64,000 nucleotides of DNA from Lytechinus pictus (taxonomy: Eukaryota; Echinodermata; Echinoidea; Temnopleuroida; Toxopneustidae), in the NCBI RefSeq assembly GCF_037042905.1, contig NC_087262.1:4860001-4924000 (forward strand), read 5' to 3'. Positions 1-11,104 of this stretch are shown piece after piece. The notes beneath the pieces are model-generated. The model ran no database searches. It was not told the DNA's origin and saw only the letters and a program-made list of their open reading frames with translations. Position numbers and translations under genes: made by a program. The number at the start of each line of letters is the position of its first letter. Positions within the stretch are counted from its first letter, which is position 1.

Positions 1-280
1 CTTTGAAAATGTAAATTCCATATTTCCACATTATTCCACTTGAATTTGTTCTTTGGGGGGGCCTTTGTAATATCCTTTTATATTTTCACTTTTTTCTGTA
101 TATGTGGGTGAATTGTTTTGATGATGAGATGTTTAGAACCTTTTCATATGGCTGATGCAAGTGTGTATTGTGTTATTTGGAACGATGGCATTTTACATGG
201 ATAATGAAAATCCATGTGTTATTAGAACTGAAATCTGAAGTAGAAATACTCTGAAAATTCTTTTTGAAAAAATGAATCAT

Positions 281-447
281 GGGCCCGGCAGCCACTGTGC
301 AGCGCCAGATTGACGTAGCTCTCCCTTTAATCGTTGAACACCAAACGGGGTAGTCGCAACTCCCATCTGGTCTGACGCGGCCAGGGCTTGAACTCCCGAC
401 CTCCCGGTTGTGAGACGGACGCTCTACCAACTGATCCAACACACCAG
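281..447 (-). repeat. tRNA-derived SINE
   Basis: On the minus strand an A-box-like segment (TTGGTAGAGCGTCCG) is followed about 30 bases later by a B-box-like segment (GGGAGTTCAAGCCC), and then by an unrelated tail. This is a Pol III promoter of tRNA origin, but the acceptor stem does not close and there is no complete cloverleaf. It is therefore a SINE and not a tRNA gene. Confidence 0.65.
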
Positions 448-1523
448 TATACATTCTTACCCAAAAGTGTTATACAGATTATAGAGATGGTATAAAGAAG
501 AATTCTTATTGGTTCTTCCTGCAGTCTATTTACAGTTCTCAGATATTACATCATGATTAAGCACATCACACAGTTGCTCTTTCATAGAAGCTCTTGGATA
601 TTCAATCAGTGCAAACAATAAAAAGGAAATCCATTGTACACCCTTCACAAACTTAAATAAAAAATAATTTACCAGAGAATGCTCAGGAAGAACCAATTTA
701 AACATTCTTCTTTGTACCTTTTCTAAACTTTTGGGTAAGAATGTAAACTGCACATATTACAAGCCTCATTCCTCTTTCACACCCCCCCCCTCTGTGTCCT
801 TTTCATTGTACCAAATGAGTCAGTTTTAATCGAACAAAGCCCATTGTTAGCCGTAGAATTAGATTCACAATGCATTATATTTTATGTATTACAGAGCCAG
901 GGAATGATAGATCTTTTGAATTAGGATGAATGCCACTGCCATACATGTACCAGCATAACCTATCCTTTGATTTATTCATGGGAATAATTCCTCTGCAGCA
1001 TAATCCCTGCTCAAAATTCATTACTGAAATAAATGGTAAAGGAGTCGGTGACCTGCCTTTTTTATTCTATAAGTTCAATGACCTCTCTCATACCAGCCAG
1101 CATATTCTTGATAGGGACTAATATATTCTTCTGTTCATCCTCAAATAGCTTTCACATTGAATGTGGTGGTAAAAGATGTATGGGGGCTATTTTTATGTTT
1201 CTGTGGCTAAATCTTCAGAACCCATTTTTTTTCTCTGTCATTTAGGCATAAATGAACGTCACTCCTTTATCATACAACATTAAAAGTCTAAAAAATATTG
1301 TATTTTCAAGCATGTCTTTATTGACTAATCCTCTGAGATACATGCAGGTTTGAAAACAGATGTAAACACTATAGGCCTATCTCTACTTTACTCAAATCTG
1401 TTTTGAACCACGTCACATGATGGTCGTATACTCTTCAGGCACAGACTCATATGCAACATTTCCACCAATAACAGGTCTAGAGTGAAGACTAGACTATGTA
1501 TGTGTCAAATAAGAACCAGCCAC
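448..1523. other. Non-coding stretch left of the transposon
   Basis: No exon with flanking splice sites or recognisable protein similarity was found. The short ORFs here look random. A poly-C run lies near 781. If the KLHL gene extends leftwards, this is intron sequence of that gene. Confidence 0.4.
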
Positions 1524-2150
1524 CCCAGCTAACAAATGGACGTTTTATGAACGTTCTTAAAACGTCCGAAGTTGGTTTTTTGGACGTTTTGTGAAAACGT
1601 TTTATAGACGTAAAAATGTGGTAGGTTTTAGACGTTTTGAAAACGTTTTCTTGGACGTTTTAAAAACGTTTTATAAACGTTAAAAGAACCAAAAAAAAAC
1701 CTTTCAGAACCCCAAGACGTAAAAATACCTTTAGAAAACGTTCTAAATTTATTGTGGACGTTTTTGGAACGTGTAGACAACCTTAAGAAAACGTTTAGAA
1801 CGTTCTGAAAACGTTTTTAAAACCTTAAAATGCACTTAAAAACGTCTTGAAAACCTTTTAAAACACGACTGGTACGTTTTCTAAACGTCCAAATCTTCTA
1901 TAAACGTTTAAAAAACCTTTAAAAACAAGCCTAAAACGTCCATAAAACCTTTTTCCAAAAGTCAATGTCCTCTTTGAGACGTTTGAAAAACGTTTGGAAA
2001 ACTTTATAAAATATGCATTGGACGTTCAGAAAATGATTGAAGAACGTGAAGTATACCTTTTAAAATACATTAAGGACGTTCAGAAAACATTTTATGTCAA
2101 AACGTTCTATTAACGTTCAAAACACCTTTATAGAATGTCTGAAAATGTCT
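1524..2150. repeat. Left terminal iteron array (ACGTTTT repeats)
   Basis: About 600 bases are packed with variants of AACGTTTT, AAAACGTT, GGACGTTTT and AACGTCC in both orientations at short, irregular spacing. The same vocabulary recurs in inverted layout at the other end of the element (15205-15533) and nowhere else that I noticed in the window. In CACTA-type elements subterminal repeats of this kind bind an element-encoded protein. That role is inferred here. Confidence 0.75.
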
Positions 2151-2261
2151 CATGCAGGAATTGGAATGAAAAACAAACATTTAAGTACGCCCCACAAAAG
2201 CATTAAGAATGTTCAACATTTACAAACTGTATATTAAATAAACACTGGGTCACACATTTGA

Positions 2262-4733
2262 TTGATTTCAGGTTTTTTATTATTAAACATAAATAAATGT
2301 TCAAAGACTTGTGAATACTCAGCTGGAAAGTCTATAAATACATCTAGTGTAAAAAAATTGGCAGCACACACATTGAGTTTTGATTACAGCATACTCAACA
2401 AAAGTCACTTGAGAGTGATTTATATAACCCGTAATTTTCATCTTTTGATTCCTGAAAAGATGTCAATTTGTACTGAAAACATGAACTAACTAAATGTCAA
2501 AGAAAACTTGGCATAGTTGGTGTGATTGAATCTGGTAAAACCTAAAGGGTACTTCGGGTTGAAAATGTATCTAAACAAATAGAGCAAAATGATATAATTT
2601 TCATCAAAATTTGGATAACAAAAATAGTAAAATTACTTAATCTTAAAGTTTAGCAGTATTTCATGTTTTAACAAAAGGCAGCATTAGAAATTTCATCTTC
2701 CAGGAAATACAAAATCCATCATATAACAGTTACAACCAACACATAATTATTTACATTAATGAGATGAAAGTTGATGATTTGTCATATAACTGGCAAGTAT
2801 AAAAACCTAAATTTACTGGGCTATACATAGAAAAGGTACCACTGTAAATATGTGTAGTGTAGAAAATTTGGCAGCACACAAATTGCATTTTTGGTTTCAG
2901 CATACTCAACAAAAATCACCTGAGTGATTTATATAACCCGTAATTTTATCTTTGGTTCCTGAAAAGATGTTAATTTGTACTGAAAACATGAACCAACTAA
3001 ATGGACAAGAAAACTTGGCATAATTGGTGTGATTGACCTCTGGTAAAACCTAAAGGGTACTTCGGGTTGAAAATATTCATATCCAACCAACACATAATTA
3101 TTTACATTAATGAGATGAAAGTTGATGATTTGTCATATAACTGGCAAGTATAAAAACCCAAATTTACTGGGCTATACATAGAAAAGGTACCACTGTAAAT
3201 ATGTGTAGTGTAGAAAATTTGGCAGCACACAAATTGCATTTTTGGTTTCAGCATACTCAACAAAAATCACCCGAGTGATTTATATAACCCGTAATTTTAT
3301 CTTTGGTTCCTGAAAAGATGTTAATTTGTACTGAAAACATGAACCAACTAAATGAACAAGAAAACTTGGCATAATTGGTGTGATTGACCTCTGGTAAAAC
3401 CTAAAGGGTACTTCGGGTTGAAATATTCATATCCAACCAACACATAATTATTTACATTAATGAGATGAAAGTTGATGATTTGTCATATAACTGGCAAGTA
3501 TAAAAACCCAAATTTACTGGGCTATACATAGAAAAGGTACCACTGTAAATATGTGTAGTGTAGAAAATTTGGCAGCACACAAATTGCATTTTTGGTTTCA
3601 GCATACTCAACAAAAATCACCCGAGTGATTTATATAACCCGTAATTTTATCTTTGGTTCCTGAAAAGATGTTAATTTGTACTGAAAACATGAACCAACTA
3701 AATGAACAAGAAAACTTGGCATAATTGGTGTGATTGACCTAACTGGCAAGTATAAAAACCCAAATTTACTGGGCTATACATAGAAAAGGTACCACTGTAA
3801 ATATGTGTAGTGTAGAAAATTTGGCAGCACACAAATTGCATTTTTGGTTTCAGCATACTCAACAAAAATCACCTGAGTGATTTATATAACCCATAATTTA
3901 TCTTTGGTTCCTGAAAAGATGTTAATTTGTACTGAAAACATGAACCAACTAAATGGACAAGAAAACTTGGCATAATTGGTGTGATTGACCTCTGGTAAAA
4001 CCTAAAGGGTACTTCGGGTTGAAAATATTCATATCCAACCAACACATAATTATTTACATTAATGAGATGAAAGTTGATGATTTGTCATATAACTGGCAAG
4101 TATAAAAACCCAAATTTACTGGGCTATACATAGAAAAGGTACCACTTTAAATATGTGTAGTGTAGAAAATTTGGCAGCACACAAATTGCATTTTTGGTTT
4201 CAGCATACTCAACAAAAATCACCCGAGTGATTTATATAACCCGTAATTTTATCTTTGGTTCCTGAAAAGATGTTAATTTGTACTGAAAACATGAACCAAC
4301 TAAATGAACAAGAAAACTTGGCATAATTGGTGTGATTGACCTCTGGTAAAACCTAAAGGGTACTTCGGGTTGAAAATATTCATATCCAAACAAATGAATC
4401 TTAAAGTTTAGCAGTATTTGTCTTATCAAAAGGCAGCATTAGAAATTTCATCTTCCACGAAATACAAAATCCATCATATAACACTATACAACCAACACAT
4501 AATTATTTACATTAATGAGATGAATGTTGATGATTTGTCATATAACTGGCAAATATAAAACCAAAAATTTACTCGGGTATACATAGAAAAGGCACAATGA
4601 ATATATGTAGTGAAGAAAATTTGGCAGCACACAAATTACATTTTTTGTTTTCAGCATACTCAACAAAAGTCACTCGAGAGATTTATATAACCCGTAAATT
4701 TATCTTTGATTCCTGAAAAGATGTTAAAGGGGA
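2262..4733. repeat. Tandem array, about 350-bp unit
   Basis: A unit beginning AACCAACACATAATTATTT recurs at 2734, 3085, 3435 and 4037, giving periods of 351, 350 and 602. The 602 step is one full unit plus one unit with a deletion of about 98 bp at the junction near 3740. More diverged or partial units flank the core at 2330-2560 and 4490-4733. The segment AATCTTAAAGTTTAGCAGT occurs only at the two edges (near 2638 and 4397). This suggests a longer ancestral unit that lost an internal piece before the core was amplified. Confidence 0.85.
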
Positions 4734-5258
4734 ATGAAACCTTTGGAACAAGTAGGCTTGTGTCAAAACAGAAAAATCACGGAATAAGAACAAAGAAAGT
4801 TTGAGAAAAATCTGACAAATAATGAGAAAGTTTTGAGTATTTCAATATTGCAATCACCAATGCTATGGAGATCCTCCCATTGGCAATGCGACAAGGATGT
4901 GTGATTTCACATGTGAACAACTTTCCCTTTGATGGACTATAAAATACACTCAAAATGTCTCTGTTTGCTTTTTCTTATGGTGATACAAACTCTATATCCA
5001 TGATGTATTATTTAAGTCTGTATTACATGCCCTCCTATAGAAAGAACACATGATCTACTGATAGATGTGATAAAAAAGGCAATTTAAGTGAAATATATAC
5101 TAAGGTAATGGGGAGAGTTGTTCACAAGTGACATCACACATCTTTGCCTCCTTGCCAATTAGAGGATCTATATAGTATTAGTGATCACAATATTCAAATG
5201 CTCACAACTTTCTCATTATTTATCTGTTTGTTGTTCCAAAGGTTTCACTCTCCTTTAA
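4734..5258. mobile_element. TTAA-bounded foldback MITE
   Basis: The termini AGGGGAATGAAACCTTTGG and (reverse-complemented right end) AGGAGAGTGAAACCTTTGG are bracketed by TTAA at 4734-4737 and 5255-5258. The insertion splits a unit of the neighbouring tandem array: GATGTTAA on the left continues as TTAATTTGTAATGAAAAC on the right, matching the uninterrupted units (GATGTTAATTTGTACTG). This gives an empty-site comparison within the window and supports a 4-bp TTAA duplication, as made by piggyBac-type transposases. No coding capacity. Confidence 0.8.
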
Positions 5259-5333
5259 TTTGTAATGAAAACATGAACCAACTATATGACGAGTATATAA
5301 TATATATGAAGAGTGTGATTGACTTCTGGTAAA

Positions 5334-8300
5334 TTAATTACCCATGGCACCCTCCCCCTCATCTTCACTTGTGAAAGCAGCATCTGCACCAGTGTTGTTA
5401 CCATCAGTACCGGCCTTAACATCATCAGTACCGGCCTTAACAGCATCAGGTTTCTGCAAATCGGAGCAAATATTTATTTACGAATTGAATGTTCATTTCA
5501 ACTATACCATAAAAAACAAGGGGTATGGTAATCCCCCTTCCTAAAAACAATGCCTATACAAGCTCATTTGGTGACAAACTTGCTTAATGAAAAATAAGAA
5601 TCATGATTGTATCTGCAATGATAAACACACATATTATTGCCTGCCCCAAAATGTTAAGTCTGGAGACCAGTGAGGTGAATCCGGCCACCCCCATCAACAA
5701 TGGCAAAACTGGACTAATGGTGTGCTTCATGTACAATATTGAATATTGTTGTACAGATAATTTGAGCTGGATATTGGGTACGTCCCTTTGAAATGGCGCA
5801 TAGACGTAACAGAATTTTCACTAATTTAATCAAAAGATAACCAACTTTGAAATAACACATTGTTTTAAAAACCTAATCCGAAGGGAGGGGGGGGGGGGCA
5901 CAAGGGACTTGTGTGGGTTAATGCCCAAGCAAGAATTGTTAAAAAAAGTTAATGTGCCCTTTGAAATAGTAAATTGATCTGGTATTCTCTTGCAACATAT
6001 TTTTGTATTTTGATAAATCCACATGATAAAAAGAATAAAAACAAAAGTAAAAGGAATTTACCTTCCATTTACTCCCTCCTGGAAGATATGGGGTTCTCTT
6101 TAAAAAGTCCCCCAGAACTTCCTCAATGTCCGTTTCTTTCACACCCTGGTGGGTCTTCACGCACGCTCCTGAAAGACAAAAGTGCCGAACACATGGATCA
6201 TTACAATAACATTATTTTTGACGACACATTAAAATAGACTACACACCTTAACTAGGCCGGGCTATTTTTGGAGGTCACATAGCGGAAAACAGGGGGGGGG
6301 GGCCTTACATTCCTACTGTATTTTCTTGATTTGTTTAATTTCTTATGTATTTCTTTGTTTTTCAATCTTTACATTTATTTTTTAATGAAATTTGTTGGTG
6401 ATATTATTACAATCATAAACAGCCTAATTTAATTCATATTGACCAGTGAAAGCAAAAATAATCATACATTTGTAAATTTTGACAGAAAACCCAATTTGTA
6501 CATGAAATCACAGTTTTTAGCTATTTTATGCTGGATGCTTTAAAAAAAATGGTCTTAAAAGTCGTGTGATGCTTGAAAGAAGAAAGTCATGAAACGTCAC
6601 GAAGAAAGCTTTTCATGAGACTTATTGCGCGAAATGTCCCCTGGCCCAGTTATGGTTAAATGACAAATGGGTCATTCCATTGCACTCTTTTCAAATGGAC
6701 TAGTGAAAAATGGTATGTCGTTTCCCCTTTTTTGTCTCGCAAAAATTGGCATTTTCTTTGAATAAATACATGGATACACATCTGCACACTCTAACATAAG
6801 TAATTAACAGATCAAATTGACATTGTACATGGTGTTTAGCACTGCTGTCTGTAATACATAGTTGTGTATGGTACTTTTCAAAGAAACTAAAAGGGGATAT
6901 TTTATCAAAAGAATAAGCTCAAATTCTAGTATTTGATAACAATAGCATACAGGTTATATAAATGTGTAATGCAATTAGGTTGCTGGAGGTCATCATTTTC
7001 CAATTGATCACCAATCATTTTAACTCAGGTGAATCCAGAAACATATAAAAGTGAAAATGAAATTGGCTTATAATAACTGATCACTTACTGACAATGACAG
7101 GATAAAATCTGGTCGACTTCAGACCGCGCTTTCCCTTCCGACCAAACACGTTGAAATCCGACCAAAGATTATTAGACCCCAGCTTTTTCATCATACGCCG
7201 ACTTGTTTGGGCAATATTGACCCCGCCGACTAGACTCAGGTAGTTGATCTGAAATTAAAGTACCAATATCAGTTACAATGCTGCAGATTCTCACACAACT
7301 AGGATTAAACCATCTCATTTCCATACAGTACTATGAATGATTCTCTTGCTAAAACCTCACTATATGTGTCACCCTGATACAGTTATCAAAATTTACAGCA
7401 TATCACTCTTTTGTTAAACATGGCTAAAAAGCAATCAAGGCATAAATCAGAAATTCAGAATATTCAAGGTTAATATAATCAAAGCTGTATAAAAAGGCAA
7501 AACAATCATTTTAATGGATGATTAAATAATGCCAAATTAGTATGCAAATGTTTTCAAACTTACCATTCTCTTCTTAAATTCTGACTCTGCAAGTTTCGTT
7601 TCAAGCATGTCAAATTCTTGAATGGACTTTAAAGGTTCAGATAAGGGCTCCTGCAGGTCGGCAGGACCTACCCAAGAAGCTGGTGATGATTTGGCCAGGT
7701 CTGCCAGCCTATCAAGTATCTGGGCCTGCACCTCTTCAAGTTTCTGCAGTTTCTGCAGAACCTGCTGCTGAAAATTGTCTTGGAAAAAAGGGGAAAAAAT
7801 ACATAACATATTAGGTAATTATGGTAGCTATTCATATAGTGTGACTGATATGTACGACAGCTGTCCAACTATCGCATTTCAGGAATAAATCATCCCGCTG
7901 CGTTGACAATATATGTACTTCTACAAAGCATCAGACAATGCAACACATACAAATAGAATGTGAAAGCAATTTTGCAGAAAAATATACTCCTGCTTTGTTG
8001 ATAAATATAAATCAAAATTAAACATCACATCAAAAGAAAGTTCCTCCCAAAAGAACCCCATCAAATCTTCTGGTATGACAAATTATTCAAGAAACCAAGG
8101 GATAAAGATACGGTTGCTAAGAAGCGGTATTTCGAAAATACCTCCGAGGCTCCCCCCCCCCCCTGGCCTAGATAAGGTTAAATAAGTGTAGCATTTTGGT
8201 AAAAAAGGTTAATTTTGTTTGTAGCTTATGCGGCCATCATTCTTAAGCCGCCCCCCCCCTATACTCAGGCATAGCCAAGATATACTGATGATTTAGCTGG

Positions 8301-10582
8301 AACGATGACGAATATTCTCTGTATTTTATTGAAATGTCAATGTCACATTCTCGACGAGGTACCCGTTATAGAGGAAAATGCCCGGGCATAAAGAATGACA
8401 GCCGCATGAAATATGCTGCACACCAAAATCTAATCAAATTGACCTACTATAAAACATACTTTGAAGTTCTTGAGAAGATACATTAATACTTACTGTCCGA
8501 GCTTCTAGCCTTTGGAGTAGGCGGCTGGTCTTGTTGTGATGTTGAAGGAGTCGACAACAGTTTGGGGACAGGAAGCTCCCTAGTCTTTGCCTTTGCCTTT
8601 CTCGGGCTTCTTTGCACGGGCTCAGGTTCTAACTCCATATCTGGAAATAGATCACAGACATTACAAAGATTTCAAGCAAGAATTTTTTTTTTTAGAAATG
8701 TATTACATGTAAGATTAAAAGATCAACTGATTGCGCAGCAAAGTCCAGCAAGATATGTGTGTTTCTAGCATCCTTCTAGCGTATAAAGTCCACTGCAGCA
8801 CAGCAAAGAAAAACACAACTAATTCATAAAATAGCTTTTGGGGTCAGGTTTTGCACTTACGTTAAAAAGGTACTCAAGGCTGAAATTGGAATTTTATGTT
8901 ACCAAGCACAACCCTGAAAATTTAATTTTGATTAAACAGTTAAACTTAGCCTAGTCACATAAGAATTTGATGAGCAAGATGATGCAACATCTCACCCATT
9001 TCTTTTACATTTTATCATCTGAATTCCTAATATTTCATTTTTCACACATTTTGTATGTAATATATATCCCTTATTTGAAATACATACAAAGCAATCATGA
9101 TCCTTAACATTCTACAAAGAGTATTTCTTTGTTATGTTCTTGGAGCAGAAAAATTAATACCTGTTTTTTTTATTAGAAAAAAGACGGGACATCATCAGCT
9201 TGCTCATTGAACATTCATGAGAATATGCATGGAACTGCTTTGTGTTAAAATAACTTACCGGCATCACTGTCTGATTCACTCAGTAATCTTAACGGTGCAT
9301 GCCTCTTCCTTTGGCTACTTTCCTCATCTGTGTCCAGATTTGAAGTTTCCTCTGCCTTCCTGGCCTTTGATCTGGCTTTCTCGTAGTTACCTGTATGTAA
9401 ACACAAAGCACATGCAAAATGATAGAGAACATGCATGCAGAACAGGCAATTCAGTCATATTGAGCTATTACCAATTGAAACAAATCCTTTGTTGCTACAG
9501 CAGGGAGCCAGAGAAACCCCCTTTTAAAGTGAAATTATGGCTATGCAAACATTACTTCAAGCAAACAGAACTGGCTTTATTCCTTACTAATTTTTCAATG
9601 GAATTATCATACGAAAGGGCAGAAAACTAGCTTCACAGATACGTTATTTTCCCTTTGAAATGTAGATACAGCCTGCCAAATGATTTGATATTCCTCTTTC
9701 AACATGTTTTTATTCACTCACGTGTGACATATGCAGGTTCCGAGATGGCTCAAATGAAAGAGGATCTCAACCATTTATTAATGATTGTGATTGAGATATA
9801 ATGAAACATTAATAATTATCCGTTTTGTCTTATCTGGGAAACCGTTATGTTCATGAATCTTACTTGTCACTTTCAACACGCGAATTTTGTGCCTCCCCCA
9901 AGTCTGCTTGTCAGGAATGACATGCCGCTTTGCTCTCATAGTTTGCTGGTGACCTGGCCAGTAGCTGAAGTGCTCCTAGATTTAAGAACAATAACATATT
10001 TTCTTGTTAAATTGTTGGGATTCATTTAAGAATTATTCAAAACTCTAACTTTAATGACAAGTTTACTATAAACAAATACAAATTTAAAATGTTGAGACAT
10101 AAAAAAAGTTATGTTGCTCTTGACAACAGATAGTCTTGTCTGAGGCTTTTCTGCATCAAGCATGTAGCAAATAGTTTTTCCTCTGCCGATGAACATTTTT
10201 TTAATTACCGGTACATTTTCGAAGTCATTGGTACCCACACATGAAGATTCATAAATAAGATTGCTTAAAATGATTCATTTGTGAATGCAACATGTACGTC
10301 AAAGCTAATTTTGAACATGCATTTTCAATCATATGCCCAATTATCTTTGAGAGTTCTGGTTGTCTGAGACGCAAAGTAAAGAGATAGTACAATTACAGTT
10401 CGCACCTACATTTAGTGCTGTAGATTTCAACAGTGTGTATTATTATGACCTCTGCATTGAATCATAAGATAAAACAAAATTGAAAGTAGACTTACCCCTC
10501 CTTCATTTACAATCCATGACGCGGACACCAATGCGACTGCATCATCTTCGTCTTCAAATGCCACAACTGCATATTCATTCAT
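5334..10582 (-). CDS. DUF4806-domain protein, 8 exons, 359 aa
   Basis: Exons (minus strand): 10582-10496, 9975-9864, 9390-9259, 8640-8494, 7778-7564, 7248-7089, 6168-6062, 5453-5334. Every intron is GT...AG and the phases join perfectly to 1080 nt. The N-terminus (residues 1-85) has the family's usual layout: an AVVAFEDED strand, SASWI, a YWPG motif, a conserved Trp, then NYEKARSKARKAEETS. A Ser/Lys/Pro-rich linker follows. Residues about 200-300 match DUF4806: PLKSIQEFDMLETKL, then INYLSLVGG, then LWSDFNVFGRKGKRG, then VKETDIEEVLGDFLKR. The tail is acidic. The biochemical function of the family is unknown to me. A nuclear, nucleic-acid-associated role is a guess. The ATG sits directly after a splice acceptor, so a non-coding leader exon must lie upstream. 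The gene lies head-to-tail behind the transposase in the same mobile element. Confidence 0.85.
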
Positions 10583-11104
10583 CTGTTGAGATAAGAACAA
10601 ATTATGATGAAGCAATATTTGATTACTTCTTACCTGTACTTACAGAAAAGAGCCTGCATTGCATCCCTGTACAAATACACCTGTCAATTTACTTGGTAAA
10701 ACATGTATGCTTAACATCTTTGATGGAAGAAAGGTATCGGATCAAAGGTGAATAACTTTGCCCATATACATGTAGATCAAACCTGAATACATTTATGTCC
10801 CATCTAAAATTGTATTAACCTTTATTTTTTTGCTATACTACACTTTAGTACACTGTACCTCAGGTATTTGCATTGTGGTACATGGCTGAATATGGAGGAA
10901 CATGATGGCTAAAAAAACCAACCTACACCCATGTACATGCAAGGTACACATCTCCACATTAGTTGAACTCTTATCAATAAAAAAACTGCACAACACAGTT
11001 TTGGTATAAAACTGAACCTATAATAAAGTCAAACACATTTTCTTTTCCCCAAATTTCAACTTCGTGAAGTTGACTGTATAATTTCTCATGTTTTTATTTA
11101 CCAT
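10583..11104. other. Spacer between the two element genes
   Basis: These 522 bases separate the transposase stop codon from the DUF4806 start exon. The sequence next to 10582 on the minus strand is a good splice acceptor (pyrimidine-rich, then CAACAG). No separate promoter is evident, so the DUF4806 transcript may use a leader from further upstream. Confidence 0.4.

Noticed and set aside
2734-4390. CRISPR-like regular repeats
   Set aside because: Units are about 350 bp and contiguous without unique spacers, in a eukaryotic genome.
9217-9630. 137-codon plus-strand ORF
   Set aside because: It is antisense to DUF4806 exon 9390-9259 and runs into flanking introns; no similarity was recognised.
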